A stretch of DNA of 64,000 nt from Bacteroides thetaiotaomicron VPI-5482 (GCF_000011065.1 NC_004663.1:6014001-6078000); one strand, 5' to 3'; counted from the first letter of the stretch, positions 10,077 to 19,458 are shown. Program-made: numbers and translations. Notes: a model not told the origin generated them from the sequence alone.

Positions 10077-10114
10077 AAATGCAAGTTGCGTTTTTAAAGT
10101 TGCAACTTGCATTT
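10077..10114. repeat. Perfect 13-bp inverted repeat
   Basis: AAATGCAAGTTGC at 10077-10089 is the exact reverse complement of 10102-10114, with a 12-nt spacer. A third related half-site (AATTTGCATTT) follows near 10125. It lies about 120 bp upstream of the HU-like gene. Without a T-run it looks more like an operator than a terminator. Confidence 0.65.
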
Positions 10115-10335
10115 GTATAATTGGAATTTGCATTTATAGTTTACTATTAAACAAAGGTAACTTATCTTCTTGATAAAAGCAAGTTTACTACTAATAAAGA
10201 ATAATTTATTTGTTAATAGATTGGGGAATAAGTAATAGGAGGTAATATTTAAATGAGTTTGGATTGCTTTTGCCCAAGATATGTGTGTTTTTGGAAAAAG
10301 AATGGCATGAAGTAGGATATTTAATTTTATTTTTA

Positions 10336-10343
10336 TAGTTTTG
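10336..10343 (+). promoter_or_regulatory. -7 promoter box of the structured RNA
   Basis: TAGTTTTG matches TAnnTTTG. Transcription would start at about 10347-10350, right where the long-range stem of the RNA begins. No -33 box is obvious. Confidence 0.6.
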
Positions 10344-10347
10344 CATT

Positions 10348-10665
10348 GTCTCTCACGCCGATACCTCAATTCGTGAGGTTAGGGTGGTGTGGGAGATATA
10401 TTATATAAAGAAAGACGTTTACTTGACGTTTTGTCTTTGGCTGTTTGAAACTTCGAACACTTTAAGCAGTAGTCAAAACAAAGCAACAGTAGATGTCTAC
10501 GGGATATGTTTATACCCTTGAGTGTACTTTGAAATAAAAGTATACGTGGATTGTTATACATATCGGCGTGGGCTTCTGCGTTGCTCGTTCAGACTACTAC
10601 GGGCAGTTCGAAGGCCTCAAACAGCGGGACGAGTAACAGGTACAGATTCCCGCGCTTTTTCTTTT
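10348..10665 (+). ncRNA. Predicted structured non-coding RNA of about 320 nt, family unknown
   Basis: A promoter box, a long-range stem and a terminator frame this stretch. CACGCCGATA (10354-10363) pairs perfectly with TATCGGCGTG (10561-10570). Inside are hairpins at 10363-10379 (ACCTCA/TGAGGT), 10411-10438 (AAAGAC/GTCTTT) and 10522-10545 (GTGTACTTT/AAAGTATAC). Downstream, GTTGCTCGT (10580-10588) pairs with ACGAGTAAC (10629-10637), and GCGGGA (10624-10629) pairs with TCCCGC (10648-10653), followed by TTTTTCTTTT; together these would form a pseudoknot. GCGTGGG (10566-10572) can pair with CCCGCGC (10649-10655) instead of the long-range stem. I see no RNase P, tmRNA, SRP or tRNA signature. Confidence 0.65.
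10624..10665 (+). terminator. Rho-independent terminator of the structured RNA
   Basis: GCGGGA pairs with TCCCGC (10648-10653), or alternatively the more upstream GCGTGGG pairs with CCCGCGC; either way the stem is followed by TTTTTCTTTT at 10656-10665. Confidence 0.6.
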
Positions 10666-11063
10666 ATAGTATTACTTATCTAATTAATGAACCGTTCGGT
10701 TCGGGAATCTGCTGGTTATTTTGAGTAAATTATGGAAAGTGTAATCGTAGATTTTAGGAAATTCCTTGTGCGTGTTATTTGTATATCAGCAATCCTGCTT
10801 CAGTAACTCTAATATTAGAGAAGATTATAAACAACATATTAGTAATACTAAAAAAGTATATATGCAATATGTTTTATTACTTTTCTTTAGAAGTATCTTT
10901 CATTTAATTTTTCTAATGAATGGTTTGGTAAAATATATATAAAGATAGATTGGAGTATAATAGACTAATACTGATAAACATTATTACTTTTAATATGAAT
11001 ATATAATTATTCACTAATTTCTAAACACACACAAAAACGTTGTTATTTTAACATTTAGAGATT

Positions 11064-13442
11064 ATGCCTATTTTATTGACAGTGGAGAATCTTGTAACTG
11101 CGGATTTGAGCACAATTCATAAGGAACAAGCTACTTACGTGGGAATTGATTTTGGAACATCAACTACAGTAGTTTCTTATTCATATTTTGATAATGAAAA
11201 GAGAATAGTTGTAACTGAAGTAATGAATCTACGACAGAAGCAAAGTGATGGTGCGGACTTTACTGGAGAAAAAGTGCCTACAGTTATAGCTCTTTATCAT
11301 AATCGGGTACTTGTCGGAGAGGGAGCTGCAAACTTAAAGTATGAATTAGAAAAAAACAAGGATGTCTGGTACTCTTTTAAGATGGAGTTAGGAGAAGATT
11401 TAGGTGCAAAATATTGTAATAGTATTTTGGGTAAAGATAAATCTGTCCGAATCCAAAATGCAAAGGATGCTACTATTTTATTTTTCAGATTCTTAAAGAA
11501 AGAGATAGAATCCTATGTCGAACAAAAAGGACTATGTCAGAATATTAAATATGCAGTAAGTATTCCTGCTTCGTTCGAGGCGAATCAACGACGCGATTTG
11601 GTTGATGCTTTAATAAGCAATCAAATGGATGTTAGCAAACAGTCCTTGATTGATGAGCCTAACGCAGCTTTTTTAAACTATATTCATGAATCGGAGATGA
11701 ATAATGAAGCAGTGGTAATTCCTAAAGATATTAATCCTAAAATGTTAGTTTTTGATTTCGGAGCTGGGACATGTGATATTTCAATATTAGAAATAGGTGT
11801 AGATTATAAGGGAGTATATTCTAAAAATTTGTCAATATCTAAATTTGAAAAATTGGGAGGAAATGATATTGATAGATACATTGCTTATGAGATATTGTAC
11901 CCTGAACTTTTGTCTCACAACCATTTAGATATGGATATCTTTATTATGTCTGAGAAGAAAAAAATCATAAATGCTCTTTTGACTACTGCGGAAAACTTAA
12001 AAATAAGGATATGTAAAGCCATAAGTCTAATGAGGGATAGTTTCGATTTGTCAGGTCTTGAACAAGAATATAAAGTTTCTGTAAAGGATATTCGAATTAA
12101 TACATCCAAAGGGGTATTGTACATGGATGAGATTTTTTTAACATCTATCCAATTCGCAGAACTTATGAAAGTTTTCACAAGGAAGAAAAGCGATGTTATT
12201 CAAAAAGAAAAACAAATATATAATAGTATTTATGATTGTGTAAAAACTTCTATTCGTAAGGCTAGATTAGAAGTAGATGATGTTGATTATGTTTTATTGG
12301 TGGGTGGGAGTAGTCTTAATCCTTATGTACAAGCCGCTCTGAAATCATGGTTGCCATATTCCAAATTATTGTTATTTCCTGATCTTCAGACTTGTGTGTC
12401 TAAAGGTGCATCAATTCATTCGTTCATCTATAACTCTTTTGGACAGAATATAGTACAGCCAATAACCAGTGAACCAATATGTATAATTACTAAGAATGAT
12501 CAGCTAATGACTTTGGTTCCTGCCGGAACTGTCATGCCGACGGATACTATTGAAATAGATAATCTTGCTATTGTAAAAGAAGGCCAAAAAACTGTAGAAT
12601 TCCCTATTTGTATCAGTAATGAGAATAAAATATTGACTAATTTGGTTATAACTTCAAATGAACAAAATGGATTTTCTTTGGATACGCCTATTAAGCTGCA
12701 ATTAGAATTAACTGCAGATAAATTACTGACAATTAATGCCAAGGTTGGAAGTGAAACTTGTTTAGTAAGTGCAATTAATCCTTTTGCAAATAAAGAGTTA
12801 ACTTCACAGGAGAGGATAGCATTGAGAGCAGAGAAAAAAGCTTATAATACAACAGCTAATAATAGAGGAGTACCATCAAAAGAATGTTTGTTGGAATTGG
12901 CAAAAGCTTACGAAAACGCAACTCTAAATTTGAAGGCAGCTGAAACTTATGAGGAATGTAATGAATTATATCCTGGTACTATTAGTTATAATAAATTAGG
13001 ATGCTGCTTTTCTTCTGCAGGAAATAATAGGAAAGCACTACGTTACGGAGAAAAAGCTTATGAATATAGTAAGGATGCGGTTTCTGCTTTTAATTTGGGT
13101 TATCGCTATAAAAATATTGATACTTCAATGTTCTTAAAATATATTCACGAATCTTTAGCAATGTGCCCGAATAAGCCACATCCTTTATTTGAACTTGGAA
13201 AGTATGAAAAAAAAGAAGGAAAGAAAATAGAAGGAGTAGAAAAGATAAAGAAAGCTTATAATATATGGAAGGCTCAATATGATAATGGTACCCTCAGTGA
13301 TGTAGATTATACTTGGTTACCAAGTGCTGCAGAGGAATTAGGTGAGTCTATTTTTGCTGAAGAGGTCAGAAAAAAGGCAAAAAGGATATCATTGGATGAT
13401 TTTTATAATTCTAATAATACAGTAGCGGTGAAAGGAGACTAA
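11064..13442 (+). CDS. Hsp70-like ATPase with C-terminal helical (TPR-like) repeats
   Basis: A 792-residue Hsp70/actin-fold protein. Phosphate-1 motif YVGIDFGTSTTVV is at about 25-37, phosphate-2 motif LVFDFGAGTCDISILE at about 226-241, and the adenosine motif VLLVGGSSLNP at about 409-419. It differs from DnaK in lacking the linker and typical substrate lid; after a beta-rich stretch (about 470-590) it continues into repeated helices (about 610-770: LAKAYENATLNLKAAETYEE, YNKLGCCFSSAGNNRKAL) resembling TPRs. A true dnaK is elsewhere at 27039, so this is a specialised paralogue. The next gene, an SF1 helicase, starts 2 bp after its stop. The function is unknown; joint action with the helicase is inferred from spacing. 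Confidence 0.82.
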   Translation: MPILLTVENLVTADLSTIHKEQATYVGIDFGTSTTVVSYSYFDNEKRIVVTEVMNLRQKQSDGADFTGEKVPTVIALYHNRVLVGEGAANLKYELEKNKDVWYSFKMELGEDLGAKYCNSILGKDKSVRIQNAKDATILFFRFLKKEIESYVEQKGLCQNIKYAVSIPASFEANQRRDLVDALISNQMDVSKQSLIDEPNAAFLNYIHESEMNNEAVVIPKDINPKMLVFDFGAGTCDISILEIGVDYKGVYSKNLSISKFEKLGGNDIDRYIAYEILYPELLSHNHLDMDIFIMSEKKKIINALLTTAENLKIRICKAISLMRDSFDLSGLEQEYKVSVKDIRINTSKGVLYMDEIFLTSIQFAELMKVFTRKKSDVIQKEKQIYNSIYDCVKTSIRKARLEVDDVDYVLLVGGSSLNPYVQAALKSWLPYSKLLLFPDLQTCVSKGASIHSFIYNSFGQNIVQPITSEPICIITKNDQLMTLVPAGTVMPTDTIEIDNLAIVKEGQKTVEFPICISNENKILTNLVITSNEQNGFSLDTPIKLQLELTADKLLTINAKVGSETCLVSAINPFANKELTSQERIALRAEKKAYNTTANNRGVPSKECLLELAKAYENATLNLKAAETYEECNELYPGTISYNKLGCCFSSAGNNRKALRYGEKAYEYSKDAVSAFNLGYRYKNIDTSMFLKYIHESLAMCPNKPHPLFELGKYEKKEGKKIEGVEKIKKAYNIWKAQYDNGTLSDVDYTWLPSAAEELGESIFAEEVRKKAKRISLDDFYNSNNTVAVKGD

Positions 13443-13444
13443 TT

Positions 13445-14641
13445 ATGAGTACTAGAATACCTACAGAAGAAAGTTTGGATACTCAACAAAAGGATTTTCT
13501 AAAGAAACTGAAAGATAATCATTATGTTGGTCAGAATATTTGGATAAAAGGGTTTCCGGGAAGCGGAAAATCGGTGTTGCTTGTATATGCCATTAAATAC
13601 TTATTGAATAATGAGGCTACTCAAAATGCAAAAATATTATTAGTGGTGTTTACTCATTCGTTGATAGAACTTTGCAAAGCTGAACTTGCAGAGTTGAATA
13701 TAACAAATGTGAAAATTGTCACGATGTATGAATTCTTAAAAACAAAGAGAAAATATGATTATATTTTTTGTGATGAGGTTCAAGATTTAACATCTCGTAT
13801 TTTGATAAAGATGAAAGATCAGACAAGGTATATGCTGATTGTAGCGGGAGATAGTAACCAATCTATTTATTCAAAGGACCCTCAATATCAAGAAGCTGTA
13901 GTTATTCCTGAGAAAATTACTCAATTAATTGATTCTGAAGATTGGGGACTTTTATACGTATATAGGTTAACTCGTTCTATAATCACTGCAATTCAGAAAA
14001 TGATACCATCGATGAATATTTTTAGTGCAAAGAGGTATATGCTTAAAAGAGATACGCAAATACGCTTATGCAAAGCAGAATTTGTGGATCAAGAAGTCGA
14101 ATATATAATGAGGGAGGCACGTAAGTTTGTTAATCGTAATCAGAGTTGTGCAATATTATTTCCTACTAAAGATAAAGTATTGGAATTTTGTGATACCGTT
14201 TTGCAGTTAGAACATAAACCTGTATGGGAAAAATGGATTGATCAATATTATGAACCTTATTTTAAACGGCTTAATGATCATCTAAAGGAAAATCAAGTTC
14301 CTATAGAATGCGTTGTAAATAGTTATGGATCGTTATTAGCTGCGGAAAACGATAAACGTATTGTTATTATGACTTATCATGGTGTAAAAGGATTGGATTT
14401 TGATAATGTTTTTATTCCATTTGCAAATACAGACTTATATATTCCTGGAGATAGTAATATTACTCAGAAATTGTTTATGGTTGCAATGAGCCGGAGCAGA
14501 AATAATCTATACATCACTTATACAGGCATGCCTTTAAGTTATGTTTCTTTATTTAGTTCAGATAGCACTATATGTGCAAATATTTCGATAAGTAATGAAT
14601 TGCATCCCAATTTGTCGGATGATATAAATATAGATTTTTGA
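13445..14641 (+). CDS. Compact superfamily 1 (UvrD-like) helicase/ATPase
   Basis: A 398-residue P-loop protein. Walker A GFPGSGKSV is at about residues 36-44, Walker B FCDEVQD at about 108-114, motif III GDSNQSIY at about 137-144, a motif V-like TYHGVKGLDFDNVFI at about 309-323 and motif VI VAMSRSRNNLYI at about 345-356. These are the UvrD/Rep helicase motifs in order, but the protein is only about half the size of UvrD, lacking the 1B/2B insertions, so it may be an ATPase or translocase and not a processive helicase. It follows the Hsp70-like gene by 2 bp, and the next gene begins next to its stop, so the three form one operon. Confidence 0.82.
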   Translation: MSTRIPTEESLDTQQKDFLKKLKDNHYVGQNIWIKGFPGSGKSVLLVYAIKYLLNNEATQNAKILLVVFTHSLIELCKAELAELNITNVKIVTMYEFLKTKRKYDYIFCDEVQDLTSRILIKMKDQTRYMLIVAGDSNQSIYSKDPQYQEAVVIPEKITQLIDSEDWGLLYVYRLTRSIITAIQKMIPSMNIFSAKRYMLKRDTQIRLCKAEFVDQEVEYIMREARKFVNRNQSCAILFPTKDKVLEFCDTVLQLEHKPVWEKWIDQYYEPYFKRLNDHLKENQVPIECVVNSYGSLLAAENDKRIVIMTYHGVKGLDFDNVFIPFANTDLYIPGDSNITQKLFMVAMSRSRNNLYITYTGMPLSYVSLFSSDSTICANISISNELHPNLSDDINIDF

Positions 14642-14643
14642 TT

Positions 14644-15672
14644 ATGGCTAAAATGAGATATGAATACTTGGGCATTATACATCGTAATGATTTAAATATT
14701 CTGTTTAAGAAAGGATATATTGTGTTATGCACTATTCACGTGAAAACTATATCCGGCAATGATAGTGTACCGGAAGAATATATAAGGGAGCTGTTGAAGA
14801 ATGTATCTCCTTTTGATTATACAAGTGAATATGTTTTTATTAAATTTCTTCGTGAGAGGAAATGGCTTAAAAGAGATTGCAAGAATAATATTGAATATAA
14901 AGAAGTACAATCGATTATTCCATTAGATTTAGTTGCTAAAAAAGATATGGAAATGAGCTTTAATAAAATGATAAAGTTTGTAGAACCATTGTGGGGGACT
15001 TATGTAGATGATTTCTCTCAGTCTTTATTTAGTGAAAATATGTGCAAAGGTGCATCTGCTTGTTTAGAGATTTTGGGTATTAAAGTAGAAAAACCTTTAA
15101 AGGATTTAGATGATGAGGATTTGATTATTAAGGTCACAAATTATCGATTTCAAAAAGAAAATTTGGATGAGAATAGCTCAATTTGGCAATATTTATTAAT
15201 GTATGAACGTCACGAGCCATATCCCAGTAATTGCCTAGGATATTTTTATGATTCGGTTCATGTTTTTGTTAACTATACTTTTAAAAAAGAATATCTTACT
15301 ATGCCGAAAACAGAGATTTTAAAAGTTTTGAATCTAATTGATCGACAGAGTAGATATGATTTTGAATATATAGTATGTGAATTAAAGAACAATAAATGTG
15401 CAGAGAGATATATTGAGAAATGTACACGGAAAGGTATACGACAATATATTTTGATACCTATTTATTTTTACTTATTAAATTTGTTTTCATTGCCAAATTA
15501 TCAATCATTAATGAAAGATTATTGTAGAAATAGTTTTAAGAGGCTATATGAAAAGGAGTACAAACTAGCAGTATACTTAGTTGGATTGCGTTTAGGATTT
15601 GATTCTATTAATGAGATTTATTATCAGAAACTGGAGAAAGATATGGAATCTCATCAGCAGAGTTTATTTTAA
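14644..15672 (+). CDS. Unrecognised third gene of the Hsp70-helicase operon
   Basis: A 342-residue soluble protein (from the ATG at 14644; a TTG at 14638 would overlap the helicase stop). I recognise no domain. It is rich in Lys, Tyr and Phe, with predicted alpha/beta content in the first 130 residues (YEYLGIIHRNDLNILFKKGY) and helices afterwards (YILIPIYFYLLNLFSLPNY is hydrophobic but probably buried). There is no signal peptide. Its tight linkage to the Hsp70-like protein and the SF1 ATPase suggests a shared complex or pathway; a role as effector or sensor is speculative. Confidence 0.7.
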   Translation: MAKMRYEYLGIIHRNDLNILFKKGYIVLCTIHVKTISGNDSVPEEYIRELLKNVSPFDYTSEYVFIKFLRERKWLKRDCKNNIEYKEVQSIIPLDLVAKKDMEMSFNKMIKFVEPLWGTYVDDFSQSLFSENMCKGASACLEILGIKVEKPLKDLDDEDLIIKVTNYRFQKENLDENSSIWQYLLMYERHEPYPSNCLGYFYDSVHVFVNYTFKKEYLTMPKTEILKVLNLIDRQSRYDFEYIVCELKNNKCAERYIEKCTRKGIRQYILIPIYFYLLNLFSLPNYQSLMKDYCRNSFKRLYEKEYKLAVYLVGLRLGFDSINEIYYQKLEKDMESHQQSLF

Positions 15673-15683
15673 AGTAATATAAT

Positions 15684-18143
15684 ATGAACCGTAAATTTAA
15701 AATTAGTCGAATAACATTATTATTAATGTGTTTATGTCTTGTCTTTTTGTTTTCATGCGGTGAAGAGAACGAAAAGAATGAAGTTAGAGTAGAAACAGAA
15801 ATCGTACCTACATCTGAATGTGAGACAATTTTTAGTCAAGGAATCAATGTCTCATCAGAAGGTGAACGGGCTACAATTTCTTTTTCCACTAACAAGGACT
15901 GGTCAGTTTCCCTTGCCGAGACGCAGAATGGGGATAATTGGTGTACAGTGTCTCCTTCGAGTGGTAAAGCTGGAAATGTCACATTAACTATTGTGGTGGC
16001 TAGTAATACTGGATATGATGACAGGAATGTTGTTTTAAAGCTCAGTGTTGATGAATTAACTAAAAGCATCATGATCAATCAGAAACAAAAAGATGCTTTA
16101 ACATTGACATCGAATCGATTTGAGGTTGATAAAGATGGGGGAATTATTAATTTACAGGTAAAGTCAAATATTGATTATAATGTGACTGTTGCTGAAAATA
16201 GCAGGACTTGGATTGAACCAGTTATTTCTGAACGTACACGTGGCTTGTCTACTAGCTTTTATTCTTTTGCAATATCCCCAAGTGAAGAATATGATAAACG
16301 TGAAGGAGAAATCATTATCACTTCCGGCGAATCGGATGAAACAGTAAAGGTGTATCAGACGGGTTCTGCTATTCTTATTCTTTCTCAAAATGAATATACT
16401 TTTGGCTGTGATGGTGGACGGGCATCAATTGACATCAGCAGCAACTTTGAATATGAAATAGATATGCCTAATGTTGATTGGATTCAATCTGCAAATTTAT
16501 CTCGTGCAGTTTCAAGCCATACTCTTGTCTATGAGATAAGTGCAAATAACACATATGCTGACCGTGAGGCTGTTATAGTATTCAAAGATGCCAACGGAAA
16601 CAAGAAAGAAAGTGTTTCCATTAAGCAAAATCAGAAGGATGCTATACTGCTTTCAAACAACAAGGTTGAAGTCCCCCAAAATGGTGGAACATTTTTTGTT
16701 GATGTTAATAGTAATGTTGAGTACTCTATTGAAATTCCTCCTTCATGCAACAGCTGGATTAGTAGGGCTAACTCTTCAGTTAATGTTCATCGTGGATTAT
16801 CAAAAACAACATCTGCATTTTCTGTAGCAAGCAGTGATGAATATGATAAGCGTGAAGGTGAAATCTATTTCAAATACAACGACATCAGTGATACTCTGAA
16901 GGTTTATCAGAGTGGTGGCGCAATTCTTGTACTTACTCAGTCTTCTTATAATATTGATGGGAATACTACAAGCATTAACGTTCAACTGAAGAGTAATATC
17001 GACTATGGTGTGTCAATTTCTAATGATTGGATTACAGAAATACCTACACGCTCTATATCAAACAGTATGAAGAAATTTAATATAATGTCCAATACGACAG
17101 GTAAGAGCCGTACTGGCAAGATAACTTTTACTTCTTCGGATGGAAAGAAGACGGAAACAGTAACCGTCATACAGGCAACGGTAGTGAAAGTTACTGCTCT
17201 TGATATACTGTTCAATGGAACATTATATGCTTATGTAGGTGATAGTTATAACTTTTTTGTCACTTGTAAACCAAGTGATGCTGTAACGGATTATGAATGG
17301 AGTTCTTCTGATATCAGAGTCTTGACAGTCAGTGGTAGTGGTGGCAATGCAACTGTTAAAATTGTAGGTTATGGAGAAGCAAATGTTGTTGTTAAAGATA
17401 AAAATAGTGGAGTATCTAAAGAATATACTGTTCATTCTCGAATATCTGATTTCTCTTGGAGTAATACAGGTGAGACTTACTCTATTTATCCTATGTTAAC
17501 TTTGGCCGTAGGAGAATCTCAGAAAATCAGCTATACTTCTAAGCAAGGTAGTTCTGTGTTGAATATTTTTGGCAATCTGAGTGATTTTGTATTCTATGAA
17601 CCTGTAAATGTTGTTTCTGAACCATCAGTAATTTCTATTGATGCAGATGGGACTGCTACAGGATTGAAAATAGGTATAGTTGGAATTAAACCAACAGGAT
17701 ACATAACACGTTTAAGTAGCGGAAATGAGAGAGTCTATGTAAATGTAATACCAGAATATATAGAGAGTGAGTATAACAATAATTTCTCTAACGCAAACAC
17801 CATCAAGGATGGGCAGTCAATGAAATTCTCATTGTCTTCTACTAGAGATGTGGATGTGTTCAAGTTCAATAGGAAATCCACCTATATGCATATAAATTTA
17901 GAGTATCTTGGTAGTTTTAATGATGTAAACTATAGCAAGCGATTGCGTTATGAGGTGTATGATTCAAATTATAAGCTTACCGGTAGTGGAACATTATCAC
18001 TTACAGGAACTGGTCAAATTTATGATCCTATGTTGAGATATGTTGGCTCAGGAGATGTAGCATATGTGCAGTTCTACTTTAGTGGGGATTACATACAGAA
18101 TTTCCCTGATGGATATTTTAAGGTAAGTATTGCTGCACAATAG
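15684..18143 (+). CDS. Multi-BACON surface lipoprotein with Ig-like and C-terminal beta domains
   Basis: An 819-residue lipoprotein. The signal peptide ends in a lipobox with cysteine near residue 26 (LVFLFSCGEE). About five consecutive BACON-type beta-sandwich repeats of roughly 90 residues follow (about 50-500), each with a NxxWxxV-like core and a strand ending in QKQKD, QTG or QSGG. Then comes a Big_2-like bacterial Ig domain (about 502-585) and a C-terminal domain (about 690-819, ANTIKDGQSMKFSLSSTRDVDVFKF) resembling PPC beta-sandwiches. BACON domains usually bind glycans or mucin. It starts 11 bp after the unknown gene, so it might be the last gene of that operon, though an outer-membrane lipoprotein is an odd partner for cytoplasmic ATPases. 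Confidence 0.85.
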   Translation: MNRKFKISRITLLLMCLCLVFLFSCGEENEKNEVRVETEIVPTSECETIFSQGINVSSEGERATISFSTNKDWSVSLAETQNGDNWCTVSPSSGKAGNVTLTIVVASNTGYDDRNVVLKLSVDELTKSIMINQKQKDALTLTSNRFEVDKDGGIINLQVKSNIDYNVTVAENSRTWIEPVISERTRGLSTSFYSFAISPSEEYDKREGEIIITSGESDETVKVYQTGSAILILSQNEYTFGCDGGRASIDISSNFEYEIDMPNVDWIQSANLSRAVSSHTLVYEISANNTYADREAVIVFKDANGNKKESVSIKQNQKDAILLSNNKVEVPQNGGTFFVDVNSNVEYSIEIPPSCNSWISRANSSVNVHRGLSKTTSAFSVASSDEYDKREGEIYFKYNDISDTLKVYQSGGAILVLTQSSYNIDGNTTSINVQLKSNIDYGVSISNDWITEIPTRSISNSMKKFNIMSNTTGKSRTGKITFTSSDGKKTETVTVIQATVVKVTALDILFNGTLYAYVGDSYNFFVTCKPSDAVTDYEWSSSDIRVLTVSGSGGNATVKIVGYGEANVVVKDKNSGVSKEYTVHSRISDFSWSNTGETYSIYPMLTLAVGESQKISYTSKQGSSVLNIFGNLSDFVFYEPVNVVSEPSVISIDADGTATGLKIGIVGIKPTGYITRLSSGNERVYVNVIPEYIESEYNNNFSNANTIKDGQSMKFSLSSTRDVDVFKFNRKSTYMHINLEYLGSFNDVNYSKRLRYEVYDSNYKLTGSGTLSLTGTGQIYDPMLRYVGSGDVAYVQFYFSGDYIQNFPDGYFKVSIAAQ

Positions 18144-18243
18144 ACTAAAACGGCAAATAAGTATTTGGATAATAGATAAAATATACTCATAAAAATCAGA
18201 TAGTCGAAATCTTCGATTCTAAGTTTGGATTAAAAATAAAAAA

Positions 18244-19428
18244 ATGAAAACATTTAGATTTATTTATCAGTTTGTGCTGTTATTAATGTGCACAACTGCG
18301 TGTAACGAATACGATGACAGCGAATTATGGGATAGAGTTAATTCTTTAGATGACAGAGTGACCTCTATTGAGAACCAATTGAAAGCATTGAATAATGATA
18401 TCACATCGATTAGTGCTTTAGTAGGGGCACTTCAAAATAGGTTATATCTAACCAATGTTACTACATTGGGAGATGGCTATACACTCACATTTTCAGATGG
18501 TTCGCATATCACGGTTCCAGATGGAAAAGATGGGATTAATGGAAAAGATGCTCCCGTAATCAATGTCCGTTATTATAACGGTAGATACTATTGGGTACAA
18601 ACTATTAATGGTGAAACAACATGGCTTAATGATAGTGATGGAAACAAGATTCCTGCATCAGGAACGGATGCTATCACGCCACTATTGAAAGTAGACTCTG
18701 ATGGATATTGGATCATAAGCTATGATAAAGGTTATACTTATTCCAAATTGCTTGACGAATACGGGAAGGCAGTTAAAGCTTCTGGAATGGATGGTGATTC
18801 ATTTTTTGAATCTGTAGAGGCAACGGAAGATGAACTCAGATTAATACTCAAAGATGGAACAGAAATAGTTATTCCTTTGGGAGAACAATCACTTTATAAA
18901 GCTGTAAATTTAGGACTTAGTGTGAGGTGGGCTTCATTTAATTTGGGAGCAATAACATCTTCGGAGAAAGGTGGCTATTTTCTATGGGGAGATGTTGATA
19001 ATGTAGGAGTTATGCCTGATTATCAGGCTCCTAATATTGATAATATCTGTGGAAGCAAATATGACATAGCACGTGCAATGTGGGGAGGCTCATGGAGATT
19101 GCCCAATAAGGCTGAGCAAATAGATTTGATTAAGAAATGTACATGGACAAGAGCAACAATAAACGGAGTCAGTGGTATGAAAGTAACAGGTAGTAACGGA
19201 AATAGCATCTTTTTACCCTCTACGGGTTATATGCTTCCGGCAAGTGGACCGGCAGGAGCTACACAGCTAGTGGACGAGAATAGTGGTTATTATTGGGTTG
19301 GAGAATCTTACGGTGATACTTATGGACGTTTTGGCTATGTTTTCTATTATAATTCTACAAGTTATTATTATAATGCTAGTTGGAATGCAAGTATGATTAA
19401 AATGGCAATTAGACCTGTTAAAGAGTAA
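18244..19428 (+). CDS. DUF4988/PL29 N-terminal-type lipoprotein with FISUMP-like C-terminus
   Basis: A 394-residue lipoprotein. The signal peptide carries a lipobox cysteine near residue 20 (LLMCTTACNEYDD). A coiled coil (about 28-65, LWDRVNSLDDRVTSIENQLK) leads into a DUF4988-type region with collagen-like turns (PDGKDGINGKDAP). The C-terminal 170 residues (AVNLGLSVRWASFNLGA... WGGSWRLPNKAEQIDL... MAIRPVKE) match the Fibrobacter-type paralogous (FISUMP) fold. The last 35 residues are rich in Tyr, Asn and Ser, as in ligand-binding loops. It is separated from the BACON gene by 100 bp. Confidence 0.82.
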   Translation: MKTFRFIYQFVLLLMCTTACNEYDDSELWDRVNSLDDRVTSIENQLKALNNDITSISALVGALQNRLYLTNVTTLGDGYTLTFSDGSHITVPDGKDGINGKDAPVINVRYYNGRYYWVQTINGETTWLNDSDGNKIPASGTDAITPLLKVDSDGYWIISYDKGYTYSKLLDEYGKAVKASGMDGDSFFESVEATEDELRLILKDGTEIVIPLGEQSLYKAVNLGLSVRWASFNLGAITSSEKGGYFLWGDVDNVGVMPDYQAPNIDNICGSKYDIARAMWGGSWRLPNKAEQIDLIKKCTWTRATINGVSGMKVTGSNGNSIFLPSTGYMLPASGPAGATQLVDENSGYYWVGESYGDTYGRFGYVFYYNSTSYYYNASWNASMIKMAIRPVKE

Positions 19429-19458
19429 TTTTTATTTCAGAATTACATTTCTTCCATT

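Larger units (their letters stand above)
9955..11063. other. 1.1-kb intergenic region containing an RNA gene
   Basis: No convincing protein-coding frame is visible; the minus-strand frames here have no recognisable domains and overlap the RNA structure. The stretch holds the 13-bp inverted repeat at 10077-10114, a promoter and structured RNA at about 10336-10665, and then about 400 bp of AT-rich DNA leading into the Hsp70-like operon in which I see no further structure. Confidence 0.6.

Noticed and set aside
10094..10561. Two minus-strand reading frames of 60-91 codons
   Set aside because: They overlap the structured RNA and inverted repeat, have low-complexity compositions and show no recognisable domain or promoter.
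10348..10665. RNase P RNA, tmRNA, 6S RNA or a tRNA at this place
   Set aside because: None of the conserved cores (RNase P GAGGAAAGTCC, tmRNA ends and tag frame, T-loop with acceptor stem) is present, and the hairpins inside the closing stem do not fit the rod-shaped 6S structure.
19300..19428. Diversity-generating retroelement target region
   Set aside because: No reverse transcriptase or template repeat is visible in the window; only composition suggests it.
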